From contig CAIXJC010000078.1 of assembly GCA_903919715.1 (NCBI GenBank), positions 62,001 through 126,000 on the forward strand: a stretch of 64,000 bases of DNA, written 5' to 3'. Numbering within the stretch: the first letter of the stretch is position 1; each line of letters begins with the position of its first letter. Of this stretch, positions 34,188 through 42,885 are shown one piece after another. Position numbers and translations under genes: made by a program. The notes beneath the pieces were generated by a model that searched no databases, was not told the origin of the DNA, and was given only the letters and a program-made list of their open reading frames with translations. The stretch comes from an uncultured bacterium (lineage in GTDB: Bacteria; Planctomycetota; Phycisphaerae; Phycisphaerales; SM1A02).

Positions 34188-34775
34188 TTATTCCGGCTTG
34201 GTCGTTTCCTTACGAATCTTTGCGGCAAAGGCCGTCCGTCGGTCTGCAGTCGTCCGACGTACCGAACTTCCGCCCGAGACCTGTGATCCGCCTTCACGAC
34301 CAACAAGCTGAAGAACGACCAAATTTGTCGCGTCTCCAATTCGTCGTCGATCAAGCTTGACGATACGGGTGTATCCACCTGGTCGATCCGTAAAGAGCGG
34401 AGCAACTCGCGTCATCAAATGATGAACCAATCGTGGCGACTTGCGAAGTTCCCCGTAGCGATTGAACTCAATCTCGCTCACTGCTGGGAGCGTCCAGTAG
34501 GCACTTGTCTTGCGGTCTTCTTTGACATTGGGGTCGGCGATCCATGCGAAAACCGCTCGGTCAGTCAGTCGGCTATGGAGCAATCGACGAGCCGCAAGTG
34601 TGCGGTGCCGAGCGATTGTGATCAAGCGTTCGACATAAGGCTTCACGGCCTTCGCCTTTGTTAGTGTTGTGACGATCTCGCCGTGCTCAAAGAGACCTGC
34701 CGCCAAATTGCGCAGCAAAGCCCGACGATGATCACTTTCGAGGCAGAGTTGTTTTCCAGCTACACGATGTCTCAT
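34188..34775 (-). CDS. rplQ: 50S ribosomal protein L17
   Basis: Lines the peptide exit tunnel region of the large subunit. 195 residues against ~120-130 normally. The first ~130 are a standard L17 (RHRVAGKQLCLESDHRRALL, RNLAAGLFEHGEIVTTL, TKAKAVKPYVERLI, GGYTRIVKLDRRRIGDATN); the rest is a basic, Ser/Gly/Arg-rich tail. AAAGGAG lies before the ATG. Last gene of the S10-spc-alpha cluster. Confidence 0.96.
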   Translation of the reverse strand: MRHRVAGKQLCLESDHRRALLRNLAAGLFEHGEIVTTLTKAKAVKPYVERLITIARHRTLAARRLLHSRLTDRAVFAWIADPNVKEDRKTSAYWTLPAVSEIEFNRYGELRKSPRLVHHLMTRVAPLFTDRPGGYTRIVKLDRRRIGDATNLVVLQLVGREGGSQVSGGSSVRRTTADRRTAFAAKIRKETTKPE

Positions 34776-34821
34776 TGTTCAATACTCCTTTGGTCAAACG
34801 ACCATTTCCATTTCAGCATAA

Positions 34822-34859
34822 CCGATTCAAGACTTCCGATTCAAGACTTCCGATTGAAG
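34822..34859. repeat. Tandem repeat, 14-bp unit x2.7, rpoA-rplQ spacer
   Basis: CCGATTCAAGACTT at 34822-34835 and 34836-34849, then a partial third copy. Fills the gap between rpoA and rplQ. Confidence 0.85.
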
Positions 34860-34887
34860 TATTCCAGTCCAGTTCGAGCTTGATCGC

Positions 34888-35889
34888 TCAACCCTTCGCA
34901 GAAAATCCTTCTGGAACCTGCATTCCGAGCGTCAAACCAAGTTCTTGCAGACGAGCCTCGATTTCATGGAATGAAGTCTTTCCAAAGGAACGAAGTTCCA
35001 TCAGATCCGTCTCGGTCTTTTGAACCAGTTGTCCAACAGTGATGATTCCCGCTGTTTGCAGGCAATTCGTCGCTCGCACGCCGAGGTTCAAGTCAACCAA
35101 CGACATCGAGAACTTGCGATCCAAGTCGGCATCAACTTCTTGTTCAGATGTCAGCCCCTGCTCAACCACATCGTCGCCTGCCGAATCGAATTGCACGAAT
35201 GGATTCACGTGCTTACGAAGAATCTTTCCAGCTTCAACCAACGCCATCTCTGGCGTGACTGTTCCGTTGGTCCAGACATCAAGCACGAGCCGCTCGTAAT
35301 TCATGCGCTGACCGACTCGGGTGTCTTCAACGCGATATCGAACGCGCTGTACTGGTGTGAAGATTGCATCGACCGGAATTTCTCCGATGACCTGGTCTTC
35401 TTCTGTGTTGTATTGCTCACTCGCAGGCTGATATCCACGACCGCGATTGATGGTGAGATCGACCTCGAAACGAACTTTGTCGTTCACGCGGCAAATCATG
35501 TGATCTGGATTGAGAATGCGAACAGACGCATCTGATTCAATCGAAGCGCCAGTGACATCGCATGGACCTTCGACACGAATGCGAACCGTCTTCGTTTCGT
35601 CGCCGTCCATCTCAACGATGAGTCCCTTGATATTCAACAGAATGTCAGAAACATCTTGGACAACTCCTGGAATGGACGAGAATTCGTGCGTGATTCCAGC
35701 GATTTGCAACTTCGTGATCGCAGCACCTTCAATGCTTGAAAGCAGAATGCGACGAAGGCTATTGCCGATCGTTGTGCCGAATCCGCGCTCGAAAGGCTCA
35801 GCGGAAAAACGGCCAAATGTTGAAGACATGCTGCTCTTGTCTGCAGTCACGCGACCTGGTAATTCAAGACCTCTCCATCGAATATGCAT
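34888..35889 (-). CDS. rpoA: DNA-directed RNA polymerase subunit alpha
   Basis: 333 residues. N-terminal dimerisation domain (FGRFSAEPFERGFGTTIGNS, LRRILLSSIEGAAITKLQI) joined by an acidic linker (~240-255) to the C-terminal domain (VDLNLGVRATNCLQTAGIIT, ELRSFGKTSFHEIEARLQEL) that binds UP elements and activators. TAGGAG precedes the ATG. rpsD, which normally sits between rpsK and rpoA, is absent; the 125-base gap holds a hairpin instead. Confidence 0.97.
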   Translation of the reverse strand: MHIRWRGLELPGRVTADKSSMSSTFGRFSAEPFERGFGTTIGNSLRRILLSSIEGAAITKLQIAGITHEFSSIPGVVQDVSDILLNIKGLIVEMDGDETKTVRIRVEGPCDVTGASIESDASVRILNPDHMICRVNDKVRFEVDLTINRGRGYQPASEQYNTEEDQVIGEIPVDAIFTPVQRVRYRVEDTRVGQRMNYERLVLDVWTNGTVTPEMALVEAGKILRKHVNPFVQFDSAGDDVVEQGLTSEQEVDADLDRKFSMSLVDLNLGVRATNCLQTAGIITVGQLVQKTETDLMELRSFGKTSFHEIEARLQELGLTLGMQVPEGFSAKG

Positions 35890-35953
35890 GATTCAAATCT
35901 CCTAATGCGGCAGTGATCCAGTCCGAACAGAACGAGCCCGCCTCGATCGGAAC

Positions 35954-35980
35954 CGCAGAACACTGCCGAGCTGTTCTGCG
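35954..35980 (-). promoter_or_regulatory. 9-bp hairpin in the rpsK-rpoA gap
   Basis: CGCAGAACA (35954-35962) pairs perfectly with TGTTCTGCG (35972-35980), 9-base loop, no T-run. It occupies the position where rpsD is usually found, ~65 bases before the rpoA start. May be a translational or processing element. Confidence 0.45.
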
Positions 35981-36014
35981 ACCCTGCTATGAGGCAAGGC
36001 AAAAGACGATGATT

Positions 36015-36389
36015 TTAGACGCGTCGCTTCTTTGGCGAACGGCATCCGTTGAAAGGAAGTGGTGTCTGATCTTCGATCGTTAACACCTTCAGGCCGTTTG
36101 CCTGAAGAGCAGTCACAGCCGATTCTCGGCCTGGACCAGCGCCACGAACTCGAACTTCGACTTCGCGCATTCCGACGCGGCGGGCTTTTCCAGCAGCTCG
36201 CTCGCTTGCGCGACTCGCAGCAAACGGAGTGCTTTTTCGTGCACCCTTGAATCCGACGCTTCCAGCCGAATCCCAGCAAATGGTCTCGCCGTTGGTGTCC
36301 GTGATGGTGACAATCGTGTTGTTGAACGATGCGTTCACATGCACAATTCCCTTGATGACGTTCTTACGAATCTTTGGTTTCTTCGACAT
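36015..36389 (-). CDS. rpsK: 30S ribosomal protein S11
   Basis: Platform protein of the small subunit. 124 residues. Seen: [52 protein letters not shown] and the C-terminal [19 protein letters not shown] with the conserved NGCR.PKKRRV end. Preceded by a spacer of 13-bp repeats (36411-36449). Confidence 0.98.
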   Translation of the reverse strand: MSKKPKIRKNVIKGIVHVNASFNNTIVTITDTNGETICWDSAGSVGFKGARKSTPFAASRASERAAGKARRVGMREVEVRVRGAGPGRESAVTALQANGLKVLTIEDQTPLPFNGCRSPKKRRV

Positions 36390-36410
36390 GTTGTTTCTCT
36401 AGAGTTGGAT

Positions 36411-36449
36411 GATTCTTCGGAATGATTCTTCGGAATGATTCTTTGGAAT
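36411..36449. repeat. Tandem repeat, 13-bp unit x3, rpsM-rpsK spacer
   Basis: GATTCTTCGGAAT at 36411-36423, 36424-36436 and, with one change, 36437-36449. The remaining spacer has further decayed-looking copies. Confidence 0.9.
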
Positions 36450-36487
36450 AATTCTTGCGGATGATTCCGATCGATAATCCGCTTGGA

Positions 36488-36865
36488 TTATCCGTTCACG
36501 CCCTTCTTACCAGCGACGGTCTTCTTCTTGCCCTTACGGGTTCGAGCATTCGTACGAGTTCGTTGGCCACGGCATGGCAATGAACGACGATGTCGCTCTC
36601 CGCGATATGCATGGATGTCCTTGAGTCGTTGAATGTCCTGAGCGACCTGACGTCGCAAAGCACCTTCCACGATGTAACCCTCATCGATCTCCTTCGAGAT
36701 CGCGGCGAGTTCCTGATCGCCCAGGGTGTGAGTTCGGCGGTCGGGATCAATACCCGTCTTCGCCAAAATCGACTCGGCGCCCTTGGGGCCGATGCCGTGA
36801 ATGTATTGAAGTGAAAAGAGGATTTTTTTCTTGTCTGGAATGTCGATACCGGCAATACGTGGCAT
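36488..36865 (-). CDS. rpsM: 30S ribosomal protein S13
   Basis: Head protein of the small subunit contacting the P-site tRNA and the 50S subunit. 125 residues. Seen: [60 protein letters not shown]. The tail is rich in Lys. GGAG precedes the ATG. 19 bases after rpmJ. Confidence 0.98.
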   Translation of the reverse strand: MPRIAGIDIPDKKKILFSLQYIHGIGPKGAESILAKTGIDPDRRTHTLGDQELAAISKEIDEGYIVEGALRRQVAQDIQRLKDIHAYRGERHRRSLPCRGQRTRTNARTRKGKKKTVAGKKGVNG

Positions 36866-36884
36866 AGTGGTCTCCGATGTGGGC

Positions 36885-37001
36885 TCAGCCTTGTCGCTGC
36901 TTCAGCCGTGGGTTCTTCTTGTTAATGACGAAGCGCTTGCCCTTGCGGACAACAATCTGACAATCGAGTGTTCGGCGCTTGATACTGCTTCTAACCTTCA
37001 T
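36885..37001 (-). CDS. rpmJ: 50S ribosomal protein L36, zinc-ligand-poor form
   Basis: 38 residues, too short for many ORF callers: begins [18 protein letters not shown] and ends [12 protein letters not shown]. The L36 zinc site (three Cys and one His) is reduced to a single Cys; the third Cys is Asn (VINKKNP) and the His is Leu, so this is a zinc-free type. Position between infA and rpsM is the standard one. Confidence 0.93.
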   Translation of the reverse strand: MKVRSSIKRRTLDCQIVVRKGKRFVINKKNPRLKQRQG

Positions 37002-37082
37002 GAGTGACTCCGTGAATATTGATGAATTCTTTGTTTGGGTTGGTGGGAGAAAAAATTGATTCGTTTGTTTTCTAGTTCGTCT

Positions 37083-37298
37083 TTATTGGCGGAATGTGAT
37101 TCTGCCCTTGGTCATGTCGTATGGACTCATTTCAATCGTGACTCGGTCGCCTGGAAGAATTCGGATGAAGAACTTCCTCATTTTGCCGCTGACATAGGCC
37201 AGAATTTCGTGGCCGTTCTGAAGTTTGACTCGAAACATCGCATCGGGCAAGGCTTCGGTGACTTCGGCTTCGAGGGTTATCTTTTCTTCTTTAGCCAT
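37083..37298 (-). CDS. infA: Translation initiation factor IF-1
   Basis: 71-residue S1/OB-fold protein binding the ribosomal A site. Seen: [60 protein letters not shown]. The ATG at 37298 gives the family length; an in-frame GTG at 37313 would add five residues. A five-codon frame (ATG 37323, MAIRA stop) with a good AAAGGA overlaps the GTG and may couple translation. Confidence 0.96.
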   Translation of the reverse strand: MAKEEKITLEAEVTEALPDAMFRVKLQNGHEILAYVSGKMRKFFIRILPGDRVTIEMSPYDMTKGRITFRQ

Positions 37299-37346
37299 TT
37301 CTTCTTTAGGCACGAATTGCCATAAAATCCTTTACATCAAAGCTGT

Positions 37347-38405
37347 TCAGTAAACTGGGGCAGAGACTGGGGCACGCGCCCCGTTTCGAATCTCGCTAGG
37401 CATCTGGCCAGGCATCTCGCCCGGCATCTCGTCTAGCATTTCACAACCACTTCGCGTGATAACCACTGTGCGCTCCACTGCGCAGCCAGCGGCACCACTT
37501 TCGGTTCGCATCGTCCAACCGTCTGAGCACAAAGCCAAGCGGCATCCGATTGCATATCCATCAGCATCCACCGAGCGAATTCCATCTGGACGTGAAACAA
37601 CCGTTGGCTCAACCGACAACACCATGTCAGGCAAGAGTGTGAAATCGCCCTGTTCCACGAATCCTCGCTCGATTCCGCATGGAGCGATTGGTGCTTCGTG
37701 AAGAGCGCGACCAATTCCGTGGCCCGCATAGCCCGTCACGATTCCCAAACTTCGAGCTTCTGCAACTTCCTGCATTTTCTGCGCGACCTGCGACCAGCGA
37801 ACGCCAGGCGCCATCGTCGCCAAGGCAACTTCAAGCATTTCGCGACAACCGCTCACCATCGTGTGCGATCGGCTTTCGCCGCGTCCAACCACGATGCAGT
37901 CAGCAACATCCGCGCACCAACCACCCAATCGAACAGCAACGTCGATGGTTACGACATCGCCATCACGAAGCGGCTCATCAGAAGGAACTGCGTGAATTAA
38001 TCGATCATTTACGGCAACACAGCAAGATGCGGGAAACGTAGTGGATCCCACTTCTCGCGCTGAATCTGCGTCGTTTACGAGATTCTGAACAAGGCTTTCA
38101 GCTCGTGCTGCAGCGATGATTCCAGAAGCGATTGCAGCCAAAGATGCAGGCGTTGCTCCAACCATTGCGCAACGGAGTGCTGCGTCAACTGCAGCTCGTG
38201 CAACAAGTGCGGAAGCACGAATCGCTTCAATTTCAACCGGAGTTCGCAGCTCAACTTGACGTCCTCCGCCAACCTGTGGACGGTTTAGTCCAAGACCTCG
38301 GCGCGTTGCTGTGGAGTTCCCCAATCGAACCGTCGCAACGACTCCACCACGCCGTGCATCGGCGTCGGTAAGAATGTCGTTTGGAGTGGTTCGGATAGTG
38401 ACCAT
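37347..38405 (-). CDS. map: Type I methionine aminopeptidase
   Basis: Removes initiator Met from nascent proteins. 352 residues, about 90 more than E. coli Map. The M24 core (~70-310) shows TTFPASCCVAVNDRLIHAVP, metal ligands Asp in VTIDVAV and in WCADVADC, His in GYAGHGIGRALHE, Glu in LSVEPTVV and Glu in AVERTVVIT. The N-terminus has ~50 extra residues. The C-terminus is a GEMPGQMPSE repeat tail (12-bp units near 37395-37440). Between secY and infA, as in many bacteria. Confidence 0.93.
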   Translation of the reverse strand: MVTIRTTPNDILTDADARRGGVVATVRLGNSTATRRGLGLNRPQVGGGRQVELRTPVEIEAIRASALVARAAVDAALRCAMVGATPASLAAIASGIIAAARAESLVQNLVNDADSAREVGSTTFPASCCVAVNDRLIHAVPSDEPLRDGDVVTIDVAVRLGGWCADVADCIVVGRGESRSHTMVSGCREMLEVALATMAPGVRWSQVAQKMQEVAEARSLGIVTGYAGHGIGRALHEAPIAPCGIERGFVEQGDFTLLPDMVLSVEPTVVSRPDGIRSVDADGYAIGCRLALCSDGWTMRTESGAAGCAVERTVVITRSGCEMLDEMPGEMPGQMPSEIRNGARAPVSAPVY

Positions 38406-38410
38406 CGAAT

Positions 38411-39823
38411 TTATCCTCGAGCCGATCGGATGCGCGGTCCGGAGTCACTTGTTCCAGTCGTCAGGAATCCAGAGTAGTTACGCATCAGCAGGTTGGCTTC
38501 AATTCGCTGTACAAGATCCAAAGCCACGCTGACGACGATGAGCAACCCAGTTCCACCCAGAAATTGAGCAACAAAGAACGGAATTCCGAGCTGCTGGCTC
38601 ACGAGTGTTGGGATGATCGCGACGAGTGCGAGCGCTCCAGCTCCAACATATGTGATTCTCGAAATGACCGTCTCTAAATATTCTGCAGTACGAGGTCCAG
38701 GCCGCAGTCCAGGGATGAACGACCCGTGCTCACGAAGCTGCTTCGACATATCGGTTGGAGATAACTGAACAGTCGTCCAGAAATATGAGAAGAAGTAGAT
38801 CAGTAGAATTTCGATTAAGACATATGGGTACGACCCAGTCTGCAAGTTCTGCGCAACGAAACTCGTGATGCTCGACCAAGTTGACGATGCGTCAGCCTGC
38901 GAAGCGCGAGAAGCAAGCCATGCGCATCCTGAAGCTGGGAACATCATCAGCGTGCTCGAAAAGATGATCGGCATAACACCAGCATGGTTGATTCGAAGCG
39001 GCAAGTAATGTCGTTGTCCACCGAAGACCTTTCGGCCTCGCGTGTGCTTTGCTTGCTGAATTGGAATTCGTCGTTGTGCAACTGTGATGATGATCGCACC
39101 GCCCACCACGAACAGGAATCCAGCAAGAAGGACGATGAGGCCAACGACCCCGATCTTGGAATCGCCACCTTGAAGACTGGCGTCAAAGTTTTTGACGAGC
39201 CATGTCGCCGCGCTTGGCATTCTCGAGAGAATTCCAGCGGTCAAGATGATCGACACACCGTTGCCAATTCCGTACTTGTCAACCTGCTCACCCAGCCACA
39301 TCAAGAAAAGGCTTCCTGCGGTGAGAGCGGCAATGCCCGAGATATAGAAGATCACGAGTCCGCCACCGAGTTGGAATTGTGGCTGAACCAAATTCTGCGT
39401 TCGAAGGAATCCCAACCACATCAGACCTTGCAGCAGGCAAAGTCCAACCGTCGCGTAACGAGTCCATTCCATCACTTTCTGCTGGCCGGACATCCCCTCT
39501 TTCTTGAGTTCTTGCAGTGATGGAACCACCGCTTGCAACAACTGAAAGATGATGCTCGCCGTGATGTACGGCATAATTCCAAGACCGAAGATCGTGGACT
39601 GCTGAAGCGATCCGCCCGAGAAAATCGAAGCGTATTCCAGCAATCGCCCGAATCCACTCTGATCCACGGATGCTCGCTCCGCTGCCTTCGCAAGCTCAGA
39701 CTGATCCACGCCCAGAAGCGGGATCCAAAATCCAATTCGATAGATGACCAACACACCCAAAGTGAAGAACACTTTGTTACGCAAGTCACGAATTCGGAAA
39801 ATGTTTGCGAAGGCTTGGATCAT
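38411..39823 (-). CDS. secY: Preprotein translocase subunit SecY
   Basis: Channel subunit of the Sec translocon in the inner membrane. 470 residues, ten hydrophobic helices. Seen: KVFFTLGVLVIYRIGFWIPL (TM1), plug-region acidic/Ser stretch, SIFSGGSLQQSTIFGLGIMP, YITASIIFQLLQAVVP, TVAQRRIPIQQAKHTRGRKV cytoplasmic loop, and PGLRPGPRTAEYLETVISRI. Five bases after it comes map. Confidence 0.97.
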   Translation of the reverse strand: MIQAFANIFRIRDLRNKVFFTLGVLVIYRIGFWIPLLGVDQSELAKAAERASVDQSGFGRLLEYASIFSGGSLQQSTIFGLGIMPYITASIIFQLLQAVVPSLQELKKEGMSGQQKVMEWTRYATVGLCLLQGLMWLGFLRTQNLVQPQFQLGGGLVIFYISGIAALTAGSLFLMWLGEQVDKYGIGNGVSIILTAGILSRMPSAATWLVKNFDASLQGGDSKIGVVGLIVLLAGFLFVVGGAIIITVAQRRIPIQQAKHTRGRKVFGGQRHYLPLRINHAGVMPIIFSSTLMMFPASGCAWLASRASQADASSTWSSITSFVAQNLQTGSYPYVLIEILLIYFFSYFWTTVQLSPTDMSKQLREHGSFIPGLRPGPRTAEYLETVISRITYVGAGALALVAIIPTLVSQQLGIPFFVAQFLGGTGLLIVVSVALDLVQRIEANLLMRNYSGFLTTGTSDSGPRIRSARG

Positions 39824-39835
39824 TGGAGATTTATT

Positions 39836-40411
39836 TTATTTCTTCTCTTCTGCGGATGGTTCTGCACTTGCCTTGGCCTTTGGCGCACGCTTTGCCGCGT
39901 TGGCCTTCTTGGTGGCTTCGGCTTCTGCTGCTGCCTGAGCATCCGCCGCGGCTTTCGCTGCATACGGAGTCAGAGTTACAGTCCCGCCAGCCGCTTCGAT
40001 TTTTGACTTGGCTTGTCCAGAAAATCGATCAGCAGTGACATTCAATTTGACTGCAAGATCTCCGTTACCCAAAATCTTCAGCGGAAGCTTTGTGTCGCGG
40101 ATCAGTCCAACTTGAGTGAGTGCGTTCCCGTCAACAATCGCGCCAGCCGCGAAATGCTTCGAAAGATCCGCAACATTGACCACGTGGTAATCCACACGGA
40201 AGTCTGCATTGGAAAATCCGCGCTTTGGGAATCGTCGAAGCAGCGGAGTCGAACCACCCTGATATCCAGGGCGGCTTGTCCAACCTGCACGGCTCTTCGC
40301 ACCGTTGTGACCGCGACCGCTTGTGCCGCCCTTGCCACTTCCTTCGCCGCGACCAACGCGCATTCGAAGCTTGTGCTTTCCAACCACACTTGTGACATCA
40401 TGGATCATCAT
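39836..40411 (-). CDS. rplO: 50S ribosomal protein L15
   Basis: Large-subunit assembly protein. 191 residues; core ~145. Seen: RVGRGEGSGKGGTSGRGHNG, KSRAGWTSRPGYQGGSTPLL, RRFPKRGFSNADFRVDYHVV. The last ~45 residues are an Ala/Lys/Glu tail. Starts MM; either Met is possible. rpmD (L30), which normally lies just upstream, is missing: rpsE is only 30 bases away. Confidence 0.97.
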   Translation of the reverse strand: MMIHDVTSVVGKHKLRMRVGRGEGSGKGGTSGRGHNGAKSRAGWTSRPGYQGGSTPLLRRFPKRGFSNADFRVDYHVVNVADLSKHFAAGAIVDGNALTQVGLIRDTKLPLKILGNGDLAVKLNVTADRFSGQAKSKIEAAGGTVTLTPYAAKAAADAQAAAEAEATKKANAAKRAPKAKASAEPSAEEKK

Positions 40412-40441
40412 GGCTTTATTTCCTCGTCAAAGAACTGTGAA

Positions 40442-41245
40442 TCAAGACTGAACTGGTGGAGTCGGACTCTCTGGTGCTAATGCTGGTGCTAATGCTGATG
40501 CTGGTGCTGCTGGTGCTGCTGGTGCATCAACTGAAGTTGGTGCCGGACCGCGGTCGCCACCATCCGAGCGCGGACGTCCGCCACTCGATCGACCACCGCC
40601 GCCGCCGCCACCGAATCGACCGCCACCGCCACCGCCGCCACCGCCACCACCGCGACGACGTTCGTCGCCGACTGTGTTGACTGGAGCAGCTGCGCGTTCG
40701 CCCGATTTCTGTGAAGGCATTGCTGCAACGCCTCGTGCAATTGCATCTTCAACTGTGGTCGTTCCCAAGGTCACGCCACGAAGTTGTTCGATTCGCTCAC
40801 GTGTACGCAGAGAATCAAGCGCAGCAAATGTTGCCTTGACCAAATTCTTTGCATTCGTTGATCCGTAAGCCTTGGTCAAGCAATCTTGAACACCAAGCAT
40901 GTCGAGCACGGCACGAACCGATGCTCCTGCGATAACTCCAGTTCCTGGACTCGCTGGAACCAATCGGACCTTCGATGCACCGAATCGACCTTCGACCGAA
41001 TGCGGAAGAGTGCGACCCTGCAGCGGATACGCGCGCAATTTCCGACGGCCTTCACGGGTCGCTTTTTCAACGCTTGTTGGGACTTGGTTGCTCTTGGCAT
41101 ATCCAACTGCGACTTTGCCGTGTCGATCTCCGACTACGACGAGTGCGCCGAAGCTGAATCGACGACCACCAGCCACTGTGGATGATGTTCGGAACACCTT
41201 CACTGTTGTTGCATCTACGCCGCTGTCATCAAAGTTGTCATTCAT
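40442..41245 (-). CDS. rpsE: 30S ribosomal protein S5 with long Gly/Ala/Pro tail
   Basis: Decoding-accuracy protein near the mRNA entry. 267 residues against ~165. The core (~1-175) is standard: FRTSSTVAGGRRFSFGALVV, GRRKLRAYPLQGRTLPHSVE, LVPASPGTGVIAGASVRAVL, GSTNAKNLVKATFAALDSL. It is followed by a Gly-rich block (RFGGGGGGGRSSGG) and an Ala/Pro repeat to the end. No frameshift is evident; the tail is in frame with the core. Confidence 0.96.
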   Translation of the reverse strand: MNDNFDDSGVDATTVKVFRTSSTVAGGRRFSFGALVVVGDRHGKVAVGYAKSNQVPTSVEKATREGRRKLRAYPLQGRTLPHSVEGRFGASKVRLVPASPGTGVIAGASVRAVLDMLGVQDCLTKAYGSTNAKNLVKATFAALDSLRTRERIEQLRGVTLGTTTVEDAIARGVAAMPSQKSGERAAAPVNTVGDERRRGGGGGGGGGGGRFGGGGGGGRSSGGRPRSDGGDRGPAPTSVDAPAAPAAPASALAPALAPESPTPPVQS

Positions 41246-41286
41246 ATTTATTCTCTGAAACTTTCAATTAAAAATGAGACTGATAT

Positions 41287-41649
41287 TTAGAACTGGAGCC
41301 CCGCTGCACGAGCCGCTTCGGCCAACGCCTTGACTCGACCGTGATAGAGATATCCACCGCGATCGAACACCACTTGTCCGACGCCAGCCTTGATGGCTCG
41401 CTCGGCAACGGCGCGACCAACCGCAGTCGCCGCATCGGAGTTTCCGCCGACTTTGCCTGCAAATTCCTTGTCCTTGGAAGATGCGGCGGCGAGTGTTCGG
41501 CCTGCCAAATCGTCGATGATTTGGACATAGATGTGACGGGGTGATCGGAAGACTGCCAGACGTGGTCGCATTGGGGTTCCGCGAAGAGTCTTGCGAAGTC
41601 CCTTGCGTCTGCGGCTGCGTCGTGTTCGTTTTTGCGTGCAAATATCCAT
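41287..41649 (-). CDS. rplR: 50S ribosomal protein L18
   Basis: 5S rRNA-binding protein. 120 residues, standard length. Seen: [60 protein letters not shown](ish) core [20 protein letters not shown], ending [21 protein letters not shown] lies before the ATG. Confidence 0.97.
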   Translation of the reverse strand: MDICTQKRTRRSRRRKGLRKTLRGTPMRPRLAVFRSPRHIYVQIIDDLAGRTLAAASSKDKEFAGKVGGNSDAATAVGRAVAERAIKAGVGQVVFDRGGYLYHGRVKALAEAARAAGLQF

Positions 41650-41669
41650 AGGAATTCCTTTCGAGCGCC

Positions 41670-42233
41670 TTAAGCGCCGAATGCCTTGCCCTTCTTCCGC
41701 TGAATCACTTCATCGGAATACTTGATGCCCTTGCCGTTGTACGGTTCCGGCTTTCGTTGACTTCGAATCAAACTTGCGAACGCTCCAATTTTTTGAGCGT
41801 CAACGCCAGCAAGATTAATGATCGTGTTATTGTCGATTGTGCATGTCACGCCTTCGGGCAGCATCAATTCGATTGGATTGCAATATCCAACTGAAAGAAT
41901 CAGTTTCTTGCCCTGAAGTTTCGATGTCCATCCAACTCCGATGACTTCGAGCTTGCGGGTGTATCCCTCAGCAACGCCCTTGACCATCTTGTTGATCACC
42001 GCACGAGTTGTTCCCCAGTACGCACGTCGATTGCCTTCTTCCATACGTGCAACGTCATCGACAGTGCAAGAGATGGTCTTGGTCTTCTCGTCATATGCAA
42101 CGACGATTTCTGGTCGGTACGTGAAGGAGTTCTTCCCCTTTGGCCCCTCAAAGTCAACCTTCTTCATCGCGGTATTGACCGAGATCTTGACGCTGGCTGG
42201 GACGGGAATGAGTTGTTTTCCGATTCGGCTCAT
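41670..42233 (-). CDS. rplF: 50S ribosomal protein L6
   Basis: Two-domain protein near the factor-binding site. 187 residues. Seen: [52 protein letters not shown] and the C-terminal [20 protein letters not shown] with KKGKAFGA end. Confidence 0.98.
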   Translation of the reverse strand: MSRIGKQLIPVPASVKISVNTAMKKVDFEGPKGKNSFTYRPEIVVAYDEKTKTISCTVDDVARMEEGNRRAYWGTTRAVINKMVKGVAEGYTRKLEVIGVGWTSKLQGKKLILSVGYCNPIELMLPEGVTCTIDNNTIINLAGVDAQKIGAFASLIRSQRKPEPYNGKGIKYSDEVIQRKKGKAFGA

Positions 42234-42269
42234 GGCTGGTTCCTTCTATCTAAAAATTCAGTTTCTCGG

Positions 42270-42668
42270 TCACGAGACGGCGCAAACAACTTCGCCGCCC
42301 ACTCGCATTTCGCGAGCCCTTCGATCACTCATGACTCCCTGGCTCGTTGAGACCACAGTGATCCCAAGTCCTTCAAGCAGTCGAGGCATCGCCTCGGCAC
42401 CGCAATAAACGCGGCAGCCCGAATGGGAGACGCGATCAATACGATTGATCAGCGTTTCTCCGCGAGGTCCGTACTTCAGTTGAACTCGCAAAAGTCCTTG
42501 GCGACCATCTGGAATCACTTCGAATCCAATGATGTAACCCTCGTCGCGAAGTACCTCTAACACGCCTCGGTTGAGGCGGTTGTTGAGGCAGGTCACGCTC
42601 TTGCGGCGAATTGAAACCGCATTACGGATGCGGGTCAACATATCGGCGGTGAGATCTTGCAATGACAT
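42270..42668 (-). CDS. rpsH: 30S ribosomal protein S8
   Basis: Binds 16S rRNA helix 21 and, in E. coli, represses the spc operon. 132 residues. Seen: LTADMLTRIRNAVSIRRKSV, LEVLRDEGYIIGFEVI, LKYGPRGETLINRIDRVSHS, GLGITVVSTSQGVMSDRRAR and the conserved GGEVVCAVS end. Confidence 0.98.
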   Translation of the reverse strand: MSLQDLTADMLTRIRNAVSIRRKSVTCLNNRLNRGVLEVLRDEGYIIGFEVIPDGRQGLLRVQLKYGPRGETLINRIDRVSHSGCRVYCGAEAMPRLLEGLGITVVSTSQGVMSDRRAREMRVGGEVVCAVS

Positions 42669-42690
42669 GTGTTGGTCCTTGAGTAATGAT

Positions 42691-42876
42691 TTACCACGAC
42701 GCTTTACGCATGCCTGGAATCATTCCAAGCAATGCCAATTCGCGCAGCATGTGACGACTGATTCTGAACTTTCGGTAATACGAGCGGGCGTGACCCGTGA
42801 TCTCACAACGATTGCGCTTGCGCGTCGAAAATTTCGGCGCGATCTTCATTTTTGCAAATACGCGTTTACTTGCCAT
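42691..42876 (-). CDS. rpsN: 30S ribosomal protein S14, short form without zinc ligands
   Basis: 61 residues, the length of the zinc-binding (type Z) S14. Seen: [20 protein letters not shown] and [18 protein letters not shown]. Of the two CxxC pairs only one Cys remains (RNRCEIT); the second pair reads [10 protein letters not shown] where Cys are expected. It is therefore a short S14 that has lost zinc, an uncommon combination. Position between rplE and rpsH is standard. Confidence 0.96.
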   Translation of the reverse strand: MASKRVFAKMKIAPKFSTRKRNRCEITGHARSYYRKFRISRHMLRELALLGMIPGMRKASW

Positions 42877-42885
42877 AGGTCTCCT

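Noticed and set aside
34062-34286. Plus-strand SKPE repeat peptide after pheS
   Set aside because: Overlaps rplQ on the other strand and consists only of the 12-bp array; no Shine-Dalgarno.
35902-36279. Frame over the rpsK-rpoA gap as a hidden rpsD
   Set aside because: It overlaps rpsK in another frame and has no S4 motifs.
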